Notes: a model not told the origin generated them from the letters alone. Counted from the first letter of the stretch, positions 8,835 to 17,605 are shown. The stretch: 64,000 nucleotides of DNA from Arthrobacter ruber (GCF_002954225.1 NZ_PPTH01000012.1:160579-224578), one strand, 5' to 3'. Made by a program: numbers and translations.

Positions 8835-9410
8835 GTGAACACACGCGATACGAAGACGTTGGTAACCACCGACGAGGATCTGGTTAACCGACTGATCCGT
8901 GGAAATGACAGAGCTTTCTCTGCCCTGTTCGATAAATACTCAACAACGGTCTACCGCTACGCCTGGGGTTTAGCTGACTCCCGCAACGAGGTGCCCGACA
9001 TCGTGCAGGAGACATTCCTGCTCCTCTGGCGCCGCCGCAAAGACGTCCGCATGGCAGAGCAATCTGTCCTTCCTTGGCTCCTGCTGTGTTGCCGGAACAC
9101 CGCTTACAACCTCAATAGGGCTCGTCGCCGCACCGATGCTGACGAGCTCACCGACCCCTCACCCGGCTCCTCAGCCTGGCATCGCCGCACAGACCAGGAC
9201 CGGGCCGTGGAAGAACTGGCGTGGATCCTCGAGGAAATCGCCGCGCTACCCGAGGTCGATCGGAAGTTGTGCGAACTCTGCCTCGTCGAGGGGCGCAGCT
9301 ACGACGAAGCCGCCACTTCTTTGGGCATCAGCCAGCCAGCTGCCCGCAAACGCATCGAACGTGCTCGCCGCAGACTGCGTGCCAGTACCACAACCGACCT
9401 CAACGACTAA
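8835..9410 (+). CDS. ECF-type RNA polymerase sigma factor
   Basis: 191 residues from the GTG at 8835, chosen because GGAGG lies six bases upstream. Region 2 contains DRAFSALFDKYSTTVYRYA, DIVQETFLLLWRRR and VLPWLLLCCRN. Region 4 contains LPEVDRKLCELCLVEGRSY and ISQPAARKRIERARRRL. It is followed after 10 bp by a small membrane protein with its own AAGGAG site, so the two form an operon. It faces another sigma factor with the same layout. Confidence 0.85.
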   Translation: MNTRDTKTLVTTDEDLVNRLIRGNDRAFSALFDKYSTTVYRYAWGLADSRNEVPDIVQETFLLLWRRRKDVRMAEQSVLPWLLLCCRNTAYNLNRARRRTDADELTDPSPGSSAWHRRTDQDRAVEELAWILEEIAALPEVDRKLCELCLVEGRSYDEAATSLGISQPAARKRIERARRRLRASTTTDLND

Positions 9411-9420
9411 GGAGCAGACC

Positions 9421-9894
9421 GTGCCTATCACCTACGAACCACCCACCAACCGGCACATCGGCGAAGAGCTTGCGCCCGTTCGGGCCTCGCTGATGCGCCA
9501 GGTCGCTCGCCGGCGAACATTCAAACGAGCATCCATCTCAGCTGCGGTTCTGGCGGCCCTGTCCGTAGGAGGCGTTTCCGTGGCCATCGGCGACGGCCTC
9601 GGTTACTACGCCGAAGCCGAGTACATGACCAACCCTCTGTACGTCGAACAGTTCGCGGACTGCATGACCGCCCACGGCTGGGAACCCCTCCCCGGCAACG
9701 GCACCGACATACCGAACGACTTCCCTACAGTGCACTTCCTTCTCCGCCCAGAAGACAGTGGCCCCCAAGGCGAGGACGCTCAAGCCTGCCGGGCAAGCAT
9801 CGCCGAAATAGTGGGAGAACCCATCGACGAGGACTGCGGACCGGCGTGGTACCCATGCGACCCTACCCAGCCGCGAGTTCTCCCCAACAAGTAA
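9421..9894 (+). CDS. Small membrane-anchored partner of the sigma factor, two-cysteine outer domain
   Basis: 157 residues from GTG at 9421 (AAGGAG upstream). The first ~35 residues are cytoplasmic and basic. A helix lies at about 36-56 (ISAAVLAALSVGGVSVAIG), and about 100 residues lie outside. The outside part carries FADCMTAHGWEP and, 41 residues after that Cys, QACRASI; two further cysteines lie near the C-terminus. It lacks a zinc anti-sigma motif. Position suggests a sensor or anti-sigma role. The C-x4-G-aromatic motif recurs in the lipoprotein at 20604. Confidence 0.72.
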   Translation: MPITYEPPTNRHIGEELAPVRASLMRQVARRRTFKRASISAAVLAALSVGGVSVAIGDGLGYYAEAEYMTNPLYVEQFADCMTAHGWEPLPGNGTDIPNDFPTVHFLLRPEDSGPQGEDAQACRASIAEIVGEPIDEDCGPAWYPCDPTQPRVLPNK

Positions 9895-10263
9895 TCAAGC
9901 TCCAACAGACCGGCGTCATTGAAACGCCCCCTCAGCTGGCGGTGCGGAAGTCCAACGAACGGGGGCTTCCGTACCGCCGCCCACTCCTGATCTCAAGCAG
10001 GAATTGCCCGTTGTTGACGGACCGATGACCACACAGCAGCGGTTTCCCCCTACGTAGGGTCGCCGTTGCGCAGGGTGTACTCGGCGCAACAGGTCACGAA
10101 CGATGTCAGTGCAACCAGAGGCAAGACTCCTGCCGATTTGCCTCCTCGGTCAGAGCGTTCGTATGAGAGTGTCGGAGAGCGCGCCCAGCGCGACAACAAC
10201 GAGGAAGAGCGACTTACGACGGATCGGTGTCCACCAGGGCCGGCGTGGCGATGCTCGGCGAGG
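9895..10263. other. Gene-free stretch with one hairpin
   Basis: About 370 bp between convergent genes. Apart from the hairpin at 9938-9978, nothing coding is convincing. A short minus-strand frame at 10050-10304 has a poor composition and overlaps the glutaminase end. Confidence 0.5.
9938..9978. terminator. Hairpin between convergent genes
   Basis: Arms GGCGGTGCGGAAG (9938-9950) and CTTCCGTACCGCC (9966-9978) pair at 12 of 13 positions around a 15-base loop. There is no T-run, as is common for actinobacterial terminators. It sits 43 bases after the stop at 9894 and could serve both strands. Confidence 0.5.
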
Positions 10264-11232
10264 TCACTGCTCGCTGCGGGACGCGCGTCCCCCGCGGTCG
10301 CCACCCGTCGCCGAACCGAAGGCGTGCAGATCGAGCTCGACGCTCAGAAGGTCGGAGGCGACTCGCCCGCGCACACTCGTCCCCTGCTCATCGAGAGGCG
10401 GGCTCATGACCGCGGCACCGAGCCGCCCAGGGGCGGAGAGCACGATCGCTCCGGAGACACTGGACTTCGCGGGGATGCCGATTCCACGCATCCAACGGCC
10501 TGAGCCGTCATACACACCGCAGGTCGCCATGACCGAGACGACGTCGCGAGCCACGGCCGGTGGAACGACGCGCTCCTCCGTCACCGGGTTGACCCCGCCG
10601 CAGGCGAGGGTCGCCCCCATCACCGCGAGTGCCTTCACGTCGACGAGGACAGCGCACGCGCGAGCGTAGACGGCGACGGCATCGTCGGCACCGACGTGCA
10701 GGGTTCCTTCCGCCCGCATGAGGTGTGCAAGCGCGTGGTTCCGGTCACCGAGGAGGTGCTCGTTATGTGCGACGCTTTCGTCCACTTCGAGCCGACGCCC
10801 GGCGAAGGCGGAGAGACCTCGGAGGATCCGCTCGTGACGCTCGTCGACATCGCTGCCATCGATGAGCGATGCCGTGAGCAGCGCTCCTGCGTTGACCATC
10901 GGGTTGGGTGGGCGGCCGGTGCCGCTCTCGAGCTTGATCGCGTCGAAGGCTTCGCCGGTCGGTTCGATTCCGATGAGATCCAGGGCCTCGCCGTCCGTGT
11001 CCAGCAGCGCCAGGGCGAACAGGAACGGTTTGACCGCCGACTGCACGCTGAACGGCGACTCCGCCTGCCTAGTGCCACGCACAGTCCCGTCGGGCAAAGC
11101 CAGGGCCAGCGCGCATTGGTCGGCGTCCGCGGCGGCGAGTTCGGGAATGCTGTCGTCCACCGATCCGCCGTTCTTCTGCATGACCCGCGCCCGCAGATCC
11201 TCGAGGTCATAGGTTGCTGCGTCCGGCGTCAT
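10264..11232 (-). CDS. glsA: Glutaminase
   Basis: 322 residues from the ATG at 11230-11232, which matches the usual family length; the frame is open further upstream without homology-like sequence. Family features are visible in order: SPFSVQSAVKPF with the catalytic Ser-x-x-Lys, PNPMVNAGAL, HNEHLLGDRNHALAH, YARACAVLV, LACGGVNPVT, and GIPAKSSVSGAI near the end. It hydrolyses L-glutamine to glutamate and ammonia in the cytoplasm and is a serine-dependent, beta-lactamase-like fold. No operon partner. GGGGG directly precedes the ATG. Confidence 0.93.
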   Translation of the reverse strand: MTPDAATYDLEDLRARVMQKNGGSVDDSIPELAAADADQCALALALPDGTVRGTRQAESPFSVQSAVKPFLFALALLDTDGEALDLIGIEPTGEAFDAIKLESGTGRPPNPMVNAGALLTASLIDGSDVDERHERILRGLSAFAGRRLEVDESVAHNEHLLGDRNHALAHLMRAEGTLHVGADDAVAVYARACAVLVDVKALAVMGATLACGGVNPVTEERVVPPAVARDVVSVMATCGVYDGSGRWMRGIGIPAKSSVSGAIVLSAPGRLGAAVMSPPLDEQGTSVRGRVASDLLSVELDLHAFGSATGGDRGGRASRSEQ

Positions 11233-11341
11233 CCCCCTACAGTGACACAGGTCGTGCTCAATGAAGGCAGTAACGGGTGCGATCGGCTGCGTGCAGGAAT
11301 ATGGCCTGCCACGACCCATCCGGCTGACCATTCCCTAGCGT

Positions 11342-11841
11342 GTGTTGGTTGTTGTGAGGATGGCTCTCTCGCCACGGTGGAATGATGGGCCTGTGGGGCT
11401 GACTCCGCTGCAAGCATTGAATGGAACCCCGCAATGGCAGTTGCCCACCAGTGCGGCTGCTGAGGACATAAAGGTGCGCGTCGTCGGCGCAACAACCATC
11501 CAGAGCATCGGCGTGCTGTTGCTGATGCATATCGGTGAATCCGGCGCCCCCGCCACCGACATGCGGCTCGGCCTGGCCTTCGGTGCCCTTCACATAGCCG
11601 TCGGCGCTGCGGTCCTCGACTTCCGGCCGTCCGTCCCAGCCGTGGGCGTGTTCCTTCTCCCGGAAGCCTCCTCGCCCTCATCGCCGCACTCGGAGGAGGG
11701 TACTGGGCCGGCGCCTGGGCCTTCGGGCTCACCGCCCGGGCCTTCCTATCCCGCGAACTCACCACAAGCTCACGACGAAGCTGGTCTCACCCGGTTCCAC
11801 AAAGGGATCGGCTCACGAGCGGTGTTGGGCGTGCTACGTAG
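11342..11841 (+). pseudogene. Multi-helix membrane protein broken by a frameshift
   Basis: The frame from 11342 reads a coherent membrane protein (ATTIQSIGVLLLMHIG, LGLAFGALHIAVGAAVLDF, VPAVGVFLL) up to about 11660, then turns into Ser/Pro-rich nonsense. Shifting one base at the CCC run at 11659-11661 restores it: GSLLALIAALGGGYWAGA, then FGLTARAFLSREL to a TAG at 11839-11841. One lost C, giving CTC-CCC-GGA, would join both halves into one protein of about 165 residues. Family not recognised. A sequencing error is possible. Confidence 0.65.
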
Positions 11842-12019
11842 TGAGATGGAGCTCTACCTGCTTGATTGCTGAGGTGTTGGTACGCAGCGGTGCGATTGCT
11901 TTGCGTGCACAGAGGGCCGCCGCAATCCGCCGGCTTCAGCGGCCATGTGCGCTGTGGCACTCCGACCACACATGATCAGGCTCGGAAGCGGATCGTTCAA
12001 CCGGACGGTTAGCGGTACT

Positions 12020-12302
12020 TCAATCGCGTACAGCGGCCACAGCTTCGATCTCCACGAGTTGATGCTTGTATCCAAGGACTCTCACACCCAACAGAGAGCT
12101 CAGGACGTCATGTGCACCGAACGCTCTGCGGACAACCTCCCAGGCAGTGACGAGATCATTTCGATCGGTCGATGCCACGAGCACGCGTGTACTGATGACG
12201 TCCTCGAGTGTGGCTCCAGCTGCCTTGAGAGCGGTCACTGCTGACGCCATCGAAACTCTGCTCTCCCTCGTGCCTGCGAAGCTTCAGCTTCTCACCTGTC
12301 AC
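12020..12302 (-). pseudogene. RidA/YjgF-family gene with an internal deletion
   Basis: The 76 codons ending at 12020 match the second half of a RidA protein (LKAAGATLEDVISTRVLV, then LLGVRVLG and LVEIEAVAAV). The first half is missing. Eighteen bases downstream of the kinase gene, a GTG at 12302 opens a different frame reading MTGEKLKLRRHEGEQSF, a plausible RidA N-terminus, which stops matching at about 12252. A deletion of about 35-40 codons, out of frame, would explain both parts. RidA deaminates reactive imines; this copy should be inactive. Confidence 0.65.
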
Positions 12303-12320
12303 GACACGGAGGAGTACCGT

Positions 12321-12878
12321 TCACCGGACTGCCGAGCTTCCTGGCAGCAGGGGCTCCCACCTCAGCACGGCGTCGCGGAGTTCCGCTACAGACATTCCGC
12401 TGCTCAGACGCAGAACTGGTCGATCGAGTTGATCGAGCCATGCTTCATGACGTGCCCGGCTTCTGCCGTCGAACGCCGGATCGTCATATCCTTTCGCCCA
12501 ATCCAGGAAGTCGGACCACGCCGCCTCATCAAAGGCTCCGCCGGCCCGGCGATGGACCTCGCGGGCTTCAAGGCGTCGCAATCTCTCACGCGGGTCCAGC
12601 GTCAAAAAGACCACGGCATCGCATTCTTCGATGATGCTTTCTCCCCAGCCCATTACTGACCCGGACAGGACCCACCCCTCCCGCGGAACGAAAACGTCGC
12701 GCATCAGAGCCCGCCGAGCGTCCTCCGGACGCTTCACCACGTATGGCGGGACGGTGGGCACCCAGAAGTAGTCGTCGGCGTCCGCGTGAGGAACCGACCA
12801 ATAGTCAGCTAATGCCCTACCGAGAGTCGTCGTACCACTTCCGCTTGCCCCCATCACATGAACCTTCGCGCGCTGCAT
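12321..12878 (-). CDS. P-loop NTPase, adenylate-kinase-like
   Basis: 185 residues. The Walker A loop is GASGSGTTTLG (residues 10-20). DADDYFW follows, a substrate region common in AAA_18/shikimate-kinase-like proteins. GWVLSGSVMGWGE and DAVVFLTLDPRERLRRLEAR provide the Walker B strand and the lid. It is probably a small-molecule kinase acting on a nucleotide or sugar. It was likely the first gene of an operon with the RidA gene 18 bp downstream, now broken. Confidence 0.82.
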   Translation of the reverse strand: MQRAKVHVMGASGSGTTTLGRALADYWSVPHADADDYFWVPTVPPYVVKRPEDARRALMRDVFVPREGWVLSGSVMGWGESIIEECDAVVFLTLDPRERLRRLEAREVHRRAGGAFDEAAWSDFLDWAKGYDDPAFDGRSRARHEAWLDQLDRPVLRLSSGMSVAELRDAVLRWEPLLPGSSAVR

Positions 12879-13004
12879 GACTCAAGTATCGGACGCCTGC
12901 TCTGCGAGAAGACCCATGCTGCGCGTCCTCTTCCTCCGCAGCGATGCTGTCTCGACTGCCGCTCGTCAATCGGGCAGGTGCCGGCCTGAGGAGAAGTTGT
13001 TGGT

Positions 13005-13179
13005 TCAGTGAGCGGCGGAGGTCGAATTGCCCTTCACTCGCGTCTCTTCACTTGTTTCACGATGACGAATGACCAGCGAGGCCGTGATGGGTATCGCCGA
13101 GAGCAACACGCAGGGAACCAGCAGGACAGCCGCTGCGATGCCGAACCTCAGGCCGAAGCGACCGCTTCATGACATCCAT
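13005..13179 (-). pseudogene. Small single-helix membrane protein with a probable frameshift
   Basis: From 13157 leftwards a frame reads FGLRFGIAAAVLLVPCVLL and on through a charged tail ending STSAAH at the TGA at 13005. It has no usable start codon and a stop lies just upstream. In the next frame MDVMKRS (ATG at 13177-13179) leads into it; removing one base at about 13158 joins them into a 57-residue membrane protein. Too short to rule out chance. It lies in an otherwise gene-free 420-bp gap. Confidence 0.4.
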
Positions 13180-13280
13180 CGAACTGCACCGTGCCCGTCG
13201 AACTCCTGCCGGCAGCGGGAGCGGCTTGCAGGCAGCTGGGGTATCAGGCGCAGCCGAGTAGACCTTTACAGGCTAACTAC

Positions 13281-13297
13281 TTAGAGACACAATCTAG
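13281..13297. promoter_or_regulatory. Putative PadR operator
   Basis: The near-palindrome ACTTAGA-gacacaa-TCTAGT lies immediately before the ATG at 13300 of a PadR gene, in the same position as the dyad at 2854. There is no clear ribosome-binding site between it and the start. Confidence 0.35.
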
Positions 13298-13299
13298 TC

Positions 13300-13680
13300 A
13301 TGGAAGTCTCCACCTCAACGCCCCGAGACGCAGCAAGCGTGGACTGGCCAAGCGACTGGCTCAGGGCCACCCTGGGGTTTCTCGCCCTCCGTGCCCTATC
13401 CCCTGGTCCCTCCTACGGCTACGCGATCATCAGCGAACTTGAGCGCTACGGCTTCGGCACGATCAAGGGCGGAACTCTGTATCCGCTTCTCACCCGATAC
13501 GAAGCAGCGGGCCTGGTCACGACGGAATGGAGGGCCGGCGACGGCGGTCCGGGCCGCAAGTACTTCGCCCTGACCGACCAGGGCCGCGCTGAAGTGACAC
13601 GCCTCAGCGCCGACTGGCTGCGTTTCACCGATGTCACTACCCGCTACCTCGACCAACCTACCAGGGAGGGCTCCCCATGA
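13300..13680 (+). CDS. PadR-family transcriptional regulator (short type)
   Basis: 126 residues. The winged helix runs from LGFLALRALSPGPSYGYAI through GGTLYPLLTRYEAAGLV to the wing GGPGRKYFALTDQG. A single C-terminal helix follows, so this is the short subfamily. The stop overlaps the next gene by ATGA (13677-13680). Short PadR proteins coupled to a HAAS-domain membrane protein are a recurring regulator pair. It likely represses this operon and perhaps the ABC genes at 14536. Confidence 0.9.
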   Translation: MEVSTSTPRDAASVDWPSDWLRATLGFLALRALSPGPSYGYAIISELERYGFGTIKGGTLYPLLTRYEAAGLVTTEWRAGDGGPGRKYFALTDQGRAEVTRLSADWLRFTDVTTRYLDQPTREGSP

Positions 13681-14393
13681 TCCAGCAGACCAGCGATAAG
13701 AAATGGTTCGACCAACTCGTCATGGAACTCCGGCTCCGCCAAGTCCACGGAAACGCCATCGGTGACACCGTCGCAAGCGCGAAGGAACTCCTCAGCGATA
13801 CCGGCCAGCAGGCCGAAGAAGCGTTCGGTCCCGCCCGCGACTACGCTGCTGCGCTCGAGCTTCCCGCCGCGCCGAAACACGACTGGGTGCGAAAAGCACT
13901 CTGGCCGTCACTGCTCGGGCTTTTGGCCTTCCTGCTCTTCAACCAGGCGGTCGTGTCCTCGACCCGGTCTGAACTACTCCTGATTTCACCAGCACAACTG
14001 GCTCTCCTCGCCACGCCCGTGGTGCTCGTAGCCTTCCTGCCGCTCTACCTCGACGCCATTGTCCGACGAATCTGGGTCTGCATAGCGATCACCGCTATCT
14101 GCGCCCTCGCCGGCGTCATGTCCGGCGTCGCCACCCCGACCGACCAGGCCGAAGCATGGCTAGCGCTCGATCCGTTGCCCTGGCTCATCGGCAGCGCCCT
14201 GGTCATGGTGGCACTCTCGGTCAGGAACACCATTCGGTCATCCTCCACGACGGACGACGATGACATCACCGACCCGAGCTCGGGGGCAGCGAGTAGCACC
14301 GGAACCGGCGCGAGAGTCATCGTTCAGGTCACGAACTGGATGTTTCCCATACTCGCCCTCGCCATGCTCGGCCTTGCACTAGCACTCCGTTGA
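13677..14393 (+). CDS. HAAS-like membrane partner of PadR, 238 aa
   Basis: Residues 1-70 are soluble and helical (QLVMELRLRQVHGNAIGDTV and AKELL repeats), resembling the HAAS/DUF1700 signalling domain. At least five hydrophobic helices follow, at about 80-100, 105-125, 130-150, 160-180 and 218-236. A Ser/Thr-rich linker precedes the last helix. Coupling to PadR by overlapping codons supports a joint role, probably membrane sensing. Domain assignment rests on layout and context. Confidence 0.75.
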   Translation: MIQQTSDKKWFDQLVMELRLRQVHGNAIGDTVASAKELLSDTGQQAEEAFGPARDYAAALELPAAPKHDWVRKALWPSLLGLLAFLLFNQAVVSSTRSELLLISPAQLALLATPVVLVAFLPLYLDAIVRRIWVCIAITAICALAGVMSGVATPTDQAEAWLALDPLPWLIGSALVMVALSVRNTIRSSSTTDDDDITDPSSGAASSTGTGARVIVQVTNWMFPILALAMLGLALALR

Positions 14394-14535
14394 GTCGGGG
14401 GGGCTTCCTACTCGACGCTGCAATCCAAACATGGCAGGAGCCAGCCCCCTCATCACCGCTCGACGGGCTCGTGCCTCCCTCCCCCGGATCGATCGGGCGC
14501 TTGCCAGTCCCGTTTAGAGTTGGAGGGTGGTTGCC

Positions 14536-15213
14536 ATGGGGGATGTGCTTGAAGCTGATGGTCTGCTGGTCGGGTACGTCGGCACTCCTGTCTGTGGGGA
14601 GGTAAGCCTCGGTCTGGCCTCCGGTGAGGTTCTCGCGGTGGTCGGTTTCAATGGTGCCGGTAAGTCCACTGTTGTCCGGACCCTGGCGGGGCGTCAGGAC
14701 CCGTTGGCAGGGGACGTGCGGGTTCATGGTCTACCGGTGATGCCCGACGCCGTGGAGTTCCGCCGACAGGTCGCGGCCGTGTTCGATGAGGATGTGTTCT
14801 TTCCGTCACTGACGGTACGGGAGCACCTGCTCCTGGTGGCACGGGGTCACTCGGTGAGTTCTCCTGAGGAAGCCGTCGATGCTGAGCTGAAGTTCTTCGG
14901 CATCGCGGACAGAGCTCACGCGGTCCCTGACGCACTGTCTTCCGGGCAACGCCGGCGCCTGCTTCTGGCCGCGGGTTTCATCCGTCCGTCGTCACTGTTG
15001 TTCCTCGATGAGCCCGAGCAGCGTCTGGATCCGGTGATGCGCGATGCGCTGTCCCGACGGATCCAGGGATGCGCTGATGCCGGGACCACAGTCGTCCTGG
15101 TCACCCATGATCCCCGGCTGCTGGTTCAGACGGCGACGGCGTGCCTGGTCATCGACGAGACCGTCAAACCCGTGAGTACAGAGCGGGGAGCGCAGATCAT
15201 TGCAGGTGCCTGA
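14536..15213 (+). CDS. ABC transporter ATP-binding protein
   Basis: 225 residues from the ATG at 14536, eight bases after GGAGGG; a GTG at 14527 overlaps that site and is less likely. Walker A is GFNGAGKST. The signature is LSSGQRRRLLLAAG, Walker B is LLFLDEPE and the H-switch is VLVTHD. Position Q after Walker A reads VFDED rather than a plain Gln loop. It belongs to the CcmA/YhaQ-like exporter class. It overlaps the permease by 14 bases, so both act together. Confidence 0.88.
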   Translation: MGDVLEADGLLVGYVGTPVCGEVSLGLASGEVLAVVGFNGAGKSTVVRTLAGRQDPLAGDVRVHGLPVMPDAVEFRRQVAAVFDEDVFFPSLTVREHLLLVARGHSVSSPEEAVDAELKFFGIADRAHAVPDALSSGQRRRLLLAAGFIRPSSLLFLDEPEQRLDPVMRDALSRRIQGCADAGTTVVLVTHDPRLLVQTATACLVIDETVKPVSTERGAQIIAGA

Positions 15214-16756
15214 ACCCTGGAGGGCAACTGCAGGACTGGCGACGCCCGAGGCTGATTCGGTGCGCCTGGCCCGGAATGTTGTGAGCTTCACCAGGCGCGC
15301 GGCCCGGCAGTACAACAGGGCGCGTTCATCAACCCGCGATCTCTTCGTCGACCTGTACTCGAACGCGCTGGCAGGTGCCTGTGTGGTGATGATTGTGGCG
15401 TCCCTCGTCGTGGCACTCCGTGGCGAGATCGCGGCGAGAAACATCGGCGGGACGACCCTGGTGGCCGCACACTGGCAGGTCGTGCCCGCCGGTATCGTAT
15501 GGATGCTTCTGACCTATCTGGCATTGGTCGGGGTCGTTGTACTGGCCCGCCGGCTAGGACCTGTCACCGTCGGCCAGGCCGAAGGAGCCTGGTGGCTACC
15601 GCTACCGGTCGACCGCCGGCCCATGGTCCTCCCGTCGTTTCTCCGACGCCTGGTCGCCGTCGGCGCCGTCGCATCGGTCGCCTACGTGCCGTTCAGTCTC
15701 CTGACCGCGCTCGACCGGTCACCTTGGGATCATGCGAACTCGGCAGTGATCTTCGGTGGCGCCTCTATCGTGGCTGTTATCGGAGCCGCGGCCTTGCAAC
15801 TGACATCTGCGGCCGGTGCACTCCGCGCTACGATCCTTCTCGGGCTCATTCCCGTGGCTGTCCTGCCGTTCCTGGGCTTTTCGATGTGGCCGCTCATCCT
15901 GGTCCTCAGCCTGGCTGCGGTGCTCCTCGCCTACGTGGTCCCCCGCGTCGGCGACGTGCGCGGTGTGGAGTTGCAGCGTGGGGGTGCCGTCTCGGGCCAC
16001 GCCGCGGCATCCATCTTCTTCATCGACATGAACGAACTGCGCCGCTCATTGGTGGCCGCACCCTCCACGCGCGTCAGCCGCCGCGGCTCACGCTATTACG
16101 GACGACCCACCCGCCGGCCTCTCACAGCCGTGATTCGCGCCGACGTCGTGGCGTTCCTGCGCCTGCAACCCCCGCCCACCGCCGCCCTGGTATGGCTGGG
16201 ATTATGCGTCAGCATCACCCTCATCACCCCAGCCCTTCCCGTGTTCCTTCAACTGACCGTGACCCTCATCGCCGGCTGTCTCGTGACGGCAGGGACGGGA
16301 ACTATCGCCCGACGGACAGCCGTCATCCCCGAGCTCGACGCGCTCCTACCCGTCAGCCCGGTCCTCGTGCGGTGCAGCCGGATGATCATGCCCGCATCAG
16401 CTATGGCAGCATGGATGGGCGCCCTGACCGGAACACTGGTAGTACTCGGTGCTGGCACTCCTTTTCTCGTGCTCCTAGGCGTCCTCGCCGGTCTCGGCAT
16501 GGGAGCCGGGGCCGCTCGCGCGGCAACACGCCCCGCTACGGACTGGACCACACCACCGGTGGAAACACCCTTTGGCTCCGTACCGCGAGATCAGGTGTCC
16601 TCGCTTCTACGCGGGACAGACATGACCGTCCTCTCGATGGCCCCGCTCCTCCTCACGCTGTACCTGGATACCGTCCACCCCTGGCTGCTTCTCGCTCAGA
16701 TCACCGCGAGCATCACCGCCATCACCGTCCAGGCCTCGACCCCATCCGCACGATGA
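15200..16756 (+). CDS. ABC transporter permease, 518 aa
   Basis: Translation may begin at TTG 15200 (GGGGAG nine bases upstream) or GTG 15206; both overlap the ATPase gene. Twelve or so hydrophobic segments are visible, the first at about residues 55-75 and the last near 475-510, with a basic loop in the middle (RGSRYYGRPTRRP). No substrate-binding domain is seen. With the ATPase it forms an exporter of unknown substrate next to the PadR/HAAS pair. Confidence 0.8.
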   Translation: MQVPEPWRATAGLATPEADSVRLARNVVSFTRRAARQYNRARSSTRDLFVDLYSNALAGACVVMIVASLVVALRGEIAARNIGGTTLVAAHWQVVPAGIVWMLLTYLALVGVVVLARRLGPVTVGQAEGAWWLPLPVDRRPMVLPSFLRRLVAVGAVASVAYVPFSLLTALDRSPWDHANSAVIFGGASIVAVIGAAALQLTSAAGALRATILLGLIPVAVLPFLGFSMWPLILVLSLAAVLLAYVVPRVGDVRGVELQRGGAVSGHAAASIFFIDMNELRRSLVAAPSTRVSRRGSRYYGRPTRRPLTAVIRADVVAFLRLQPPPTAALVWLGLCVSITLITPALPVFLQLTVTLIAGCLVTAGTGTIARRTAVIPELDALLPVSPVLVRCSRMIMPASAMAAWMGALTGTLVVLGAGTPFLVLLGVLAGLGMGAGAARAATRPATDWTTPPVETPFGSVPRDQVSSLLRGTDMTVLSMAPLLLTLYLDTVHPWLLLAQITASITAITVQASTPSAR

Positions 16757-17047
16757 GGGATCCGCTTCCGCGCCGACCCCGGGGAGTAGGGTGACGCTGA
16801 CGGAACGGCTGCAATGTGTTCTCCGCACCAGGAAATCGATGACGGCTCAGTATCAGACCGGGTCTTCTTCTGGTGCCCGAACGCCGACGTCCGGTAAGGG
16901 ATTTACAGACGTACTGCGTCGGGGCGACACTGCGTGACCTCTGAACCCTCGAACGCTTCTATCGCACAAGCCGAAGAAGGACTCCAGACGAAGGCCACCT
17001 GAGCGGATCGGCGCTGAGGCGTTCGGGTGCACCCTTGCAGTACCCGC

Positions 17048-17605
17048 CTAGGGCTCGAAGTGTTCGAGGAGGGCACTGATGATGCGATGGGCTCGCTCCC
17101 GCGTCATGCGCTCGGCCTCGGTCGCCCGCGCGATCGCAATCCCGTCGAGCAGTGCCATGAGCGTAGCCGCGTCGTCGCTCCCGAGAACCGGGTCGACCTG
17201 CCGCAGCAACTCCGTGAGCCCGCCTTCCAGGAGACGCCAGGATTCCTGATGTGCTCGGCCGATCAGCTCGCTGGTTGCCGCCTTGGATGCGAACGCCAAC
17301 CAGACCACGGAAGCCGTCCTGGATTCGTCGTCGACTCCACCAAGGATGTGACACACAGCTGCGAGATTCGCGGTCGGCGTCGCGGTCGGTGTGGTCACGG
17401 ACATCACTCGCTCCATGAATTGTCCGCTGACCCTGTCCATGGCCGCCATGAGCAGGTCATCCTTGGTCCGGTAGTGATGCTGAACCGCGCCGAGGGAGAC
17501 GCCGGCAGCCTTCGCGACGTTGCGGATAGTCACGTCCTCGATCCCGTCCGACACGAGGATGTCCTGTACCGCCATCAGGATCCGCTCAGTGGCAGGACTA
17601 GTCAT
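17048..17605 (-). CDS. TetR-family transcriptional regulator
   Basis: 185 residues. The helix-turn-helix is at residues 5-50 (ATERILMAVQDILVSDG and VAKAAGVSLGAVQHHYRTKD). The remainder is a helical ligand-binding domain. It diverges from the DUF998-type membrane gene at 17658, and an operator lies in the 52-bp gap, so it most likely represses both itself and those membrane proteins. Confidence 0.92.
   Translation of the reverse strand: MTSPATERILMAVQDILVSDGIEDVTIRNVAKAAGVSLGAVQHHYRTKDDLLMAAMDRVSGQFMERVMSVTTPTATPTANLAAVCHILGGVDDESRTASVVWLAFASKAATSELIGRAHQESWRLLEGGLTELLRQVDPVLGSDDAATLMALLDGIAIARATEAERMTRERAHRIISALLEHFEP

Noticed and set aside
16757..17047. Short plus-strand frame from GTG 16790
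   Set aside because: 48 codons with no motif and no ribosome-binding site; probably intergenic.
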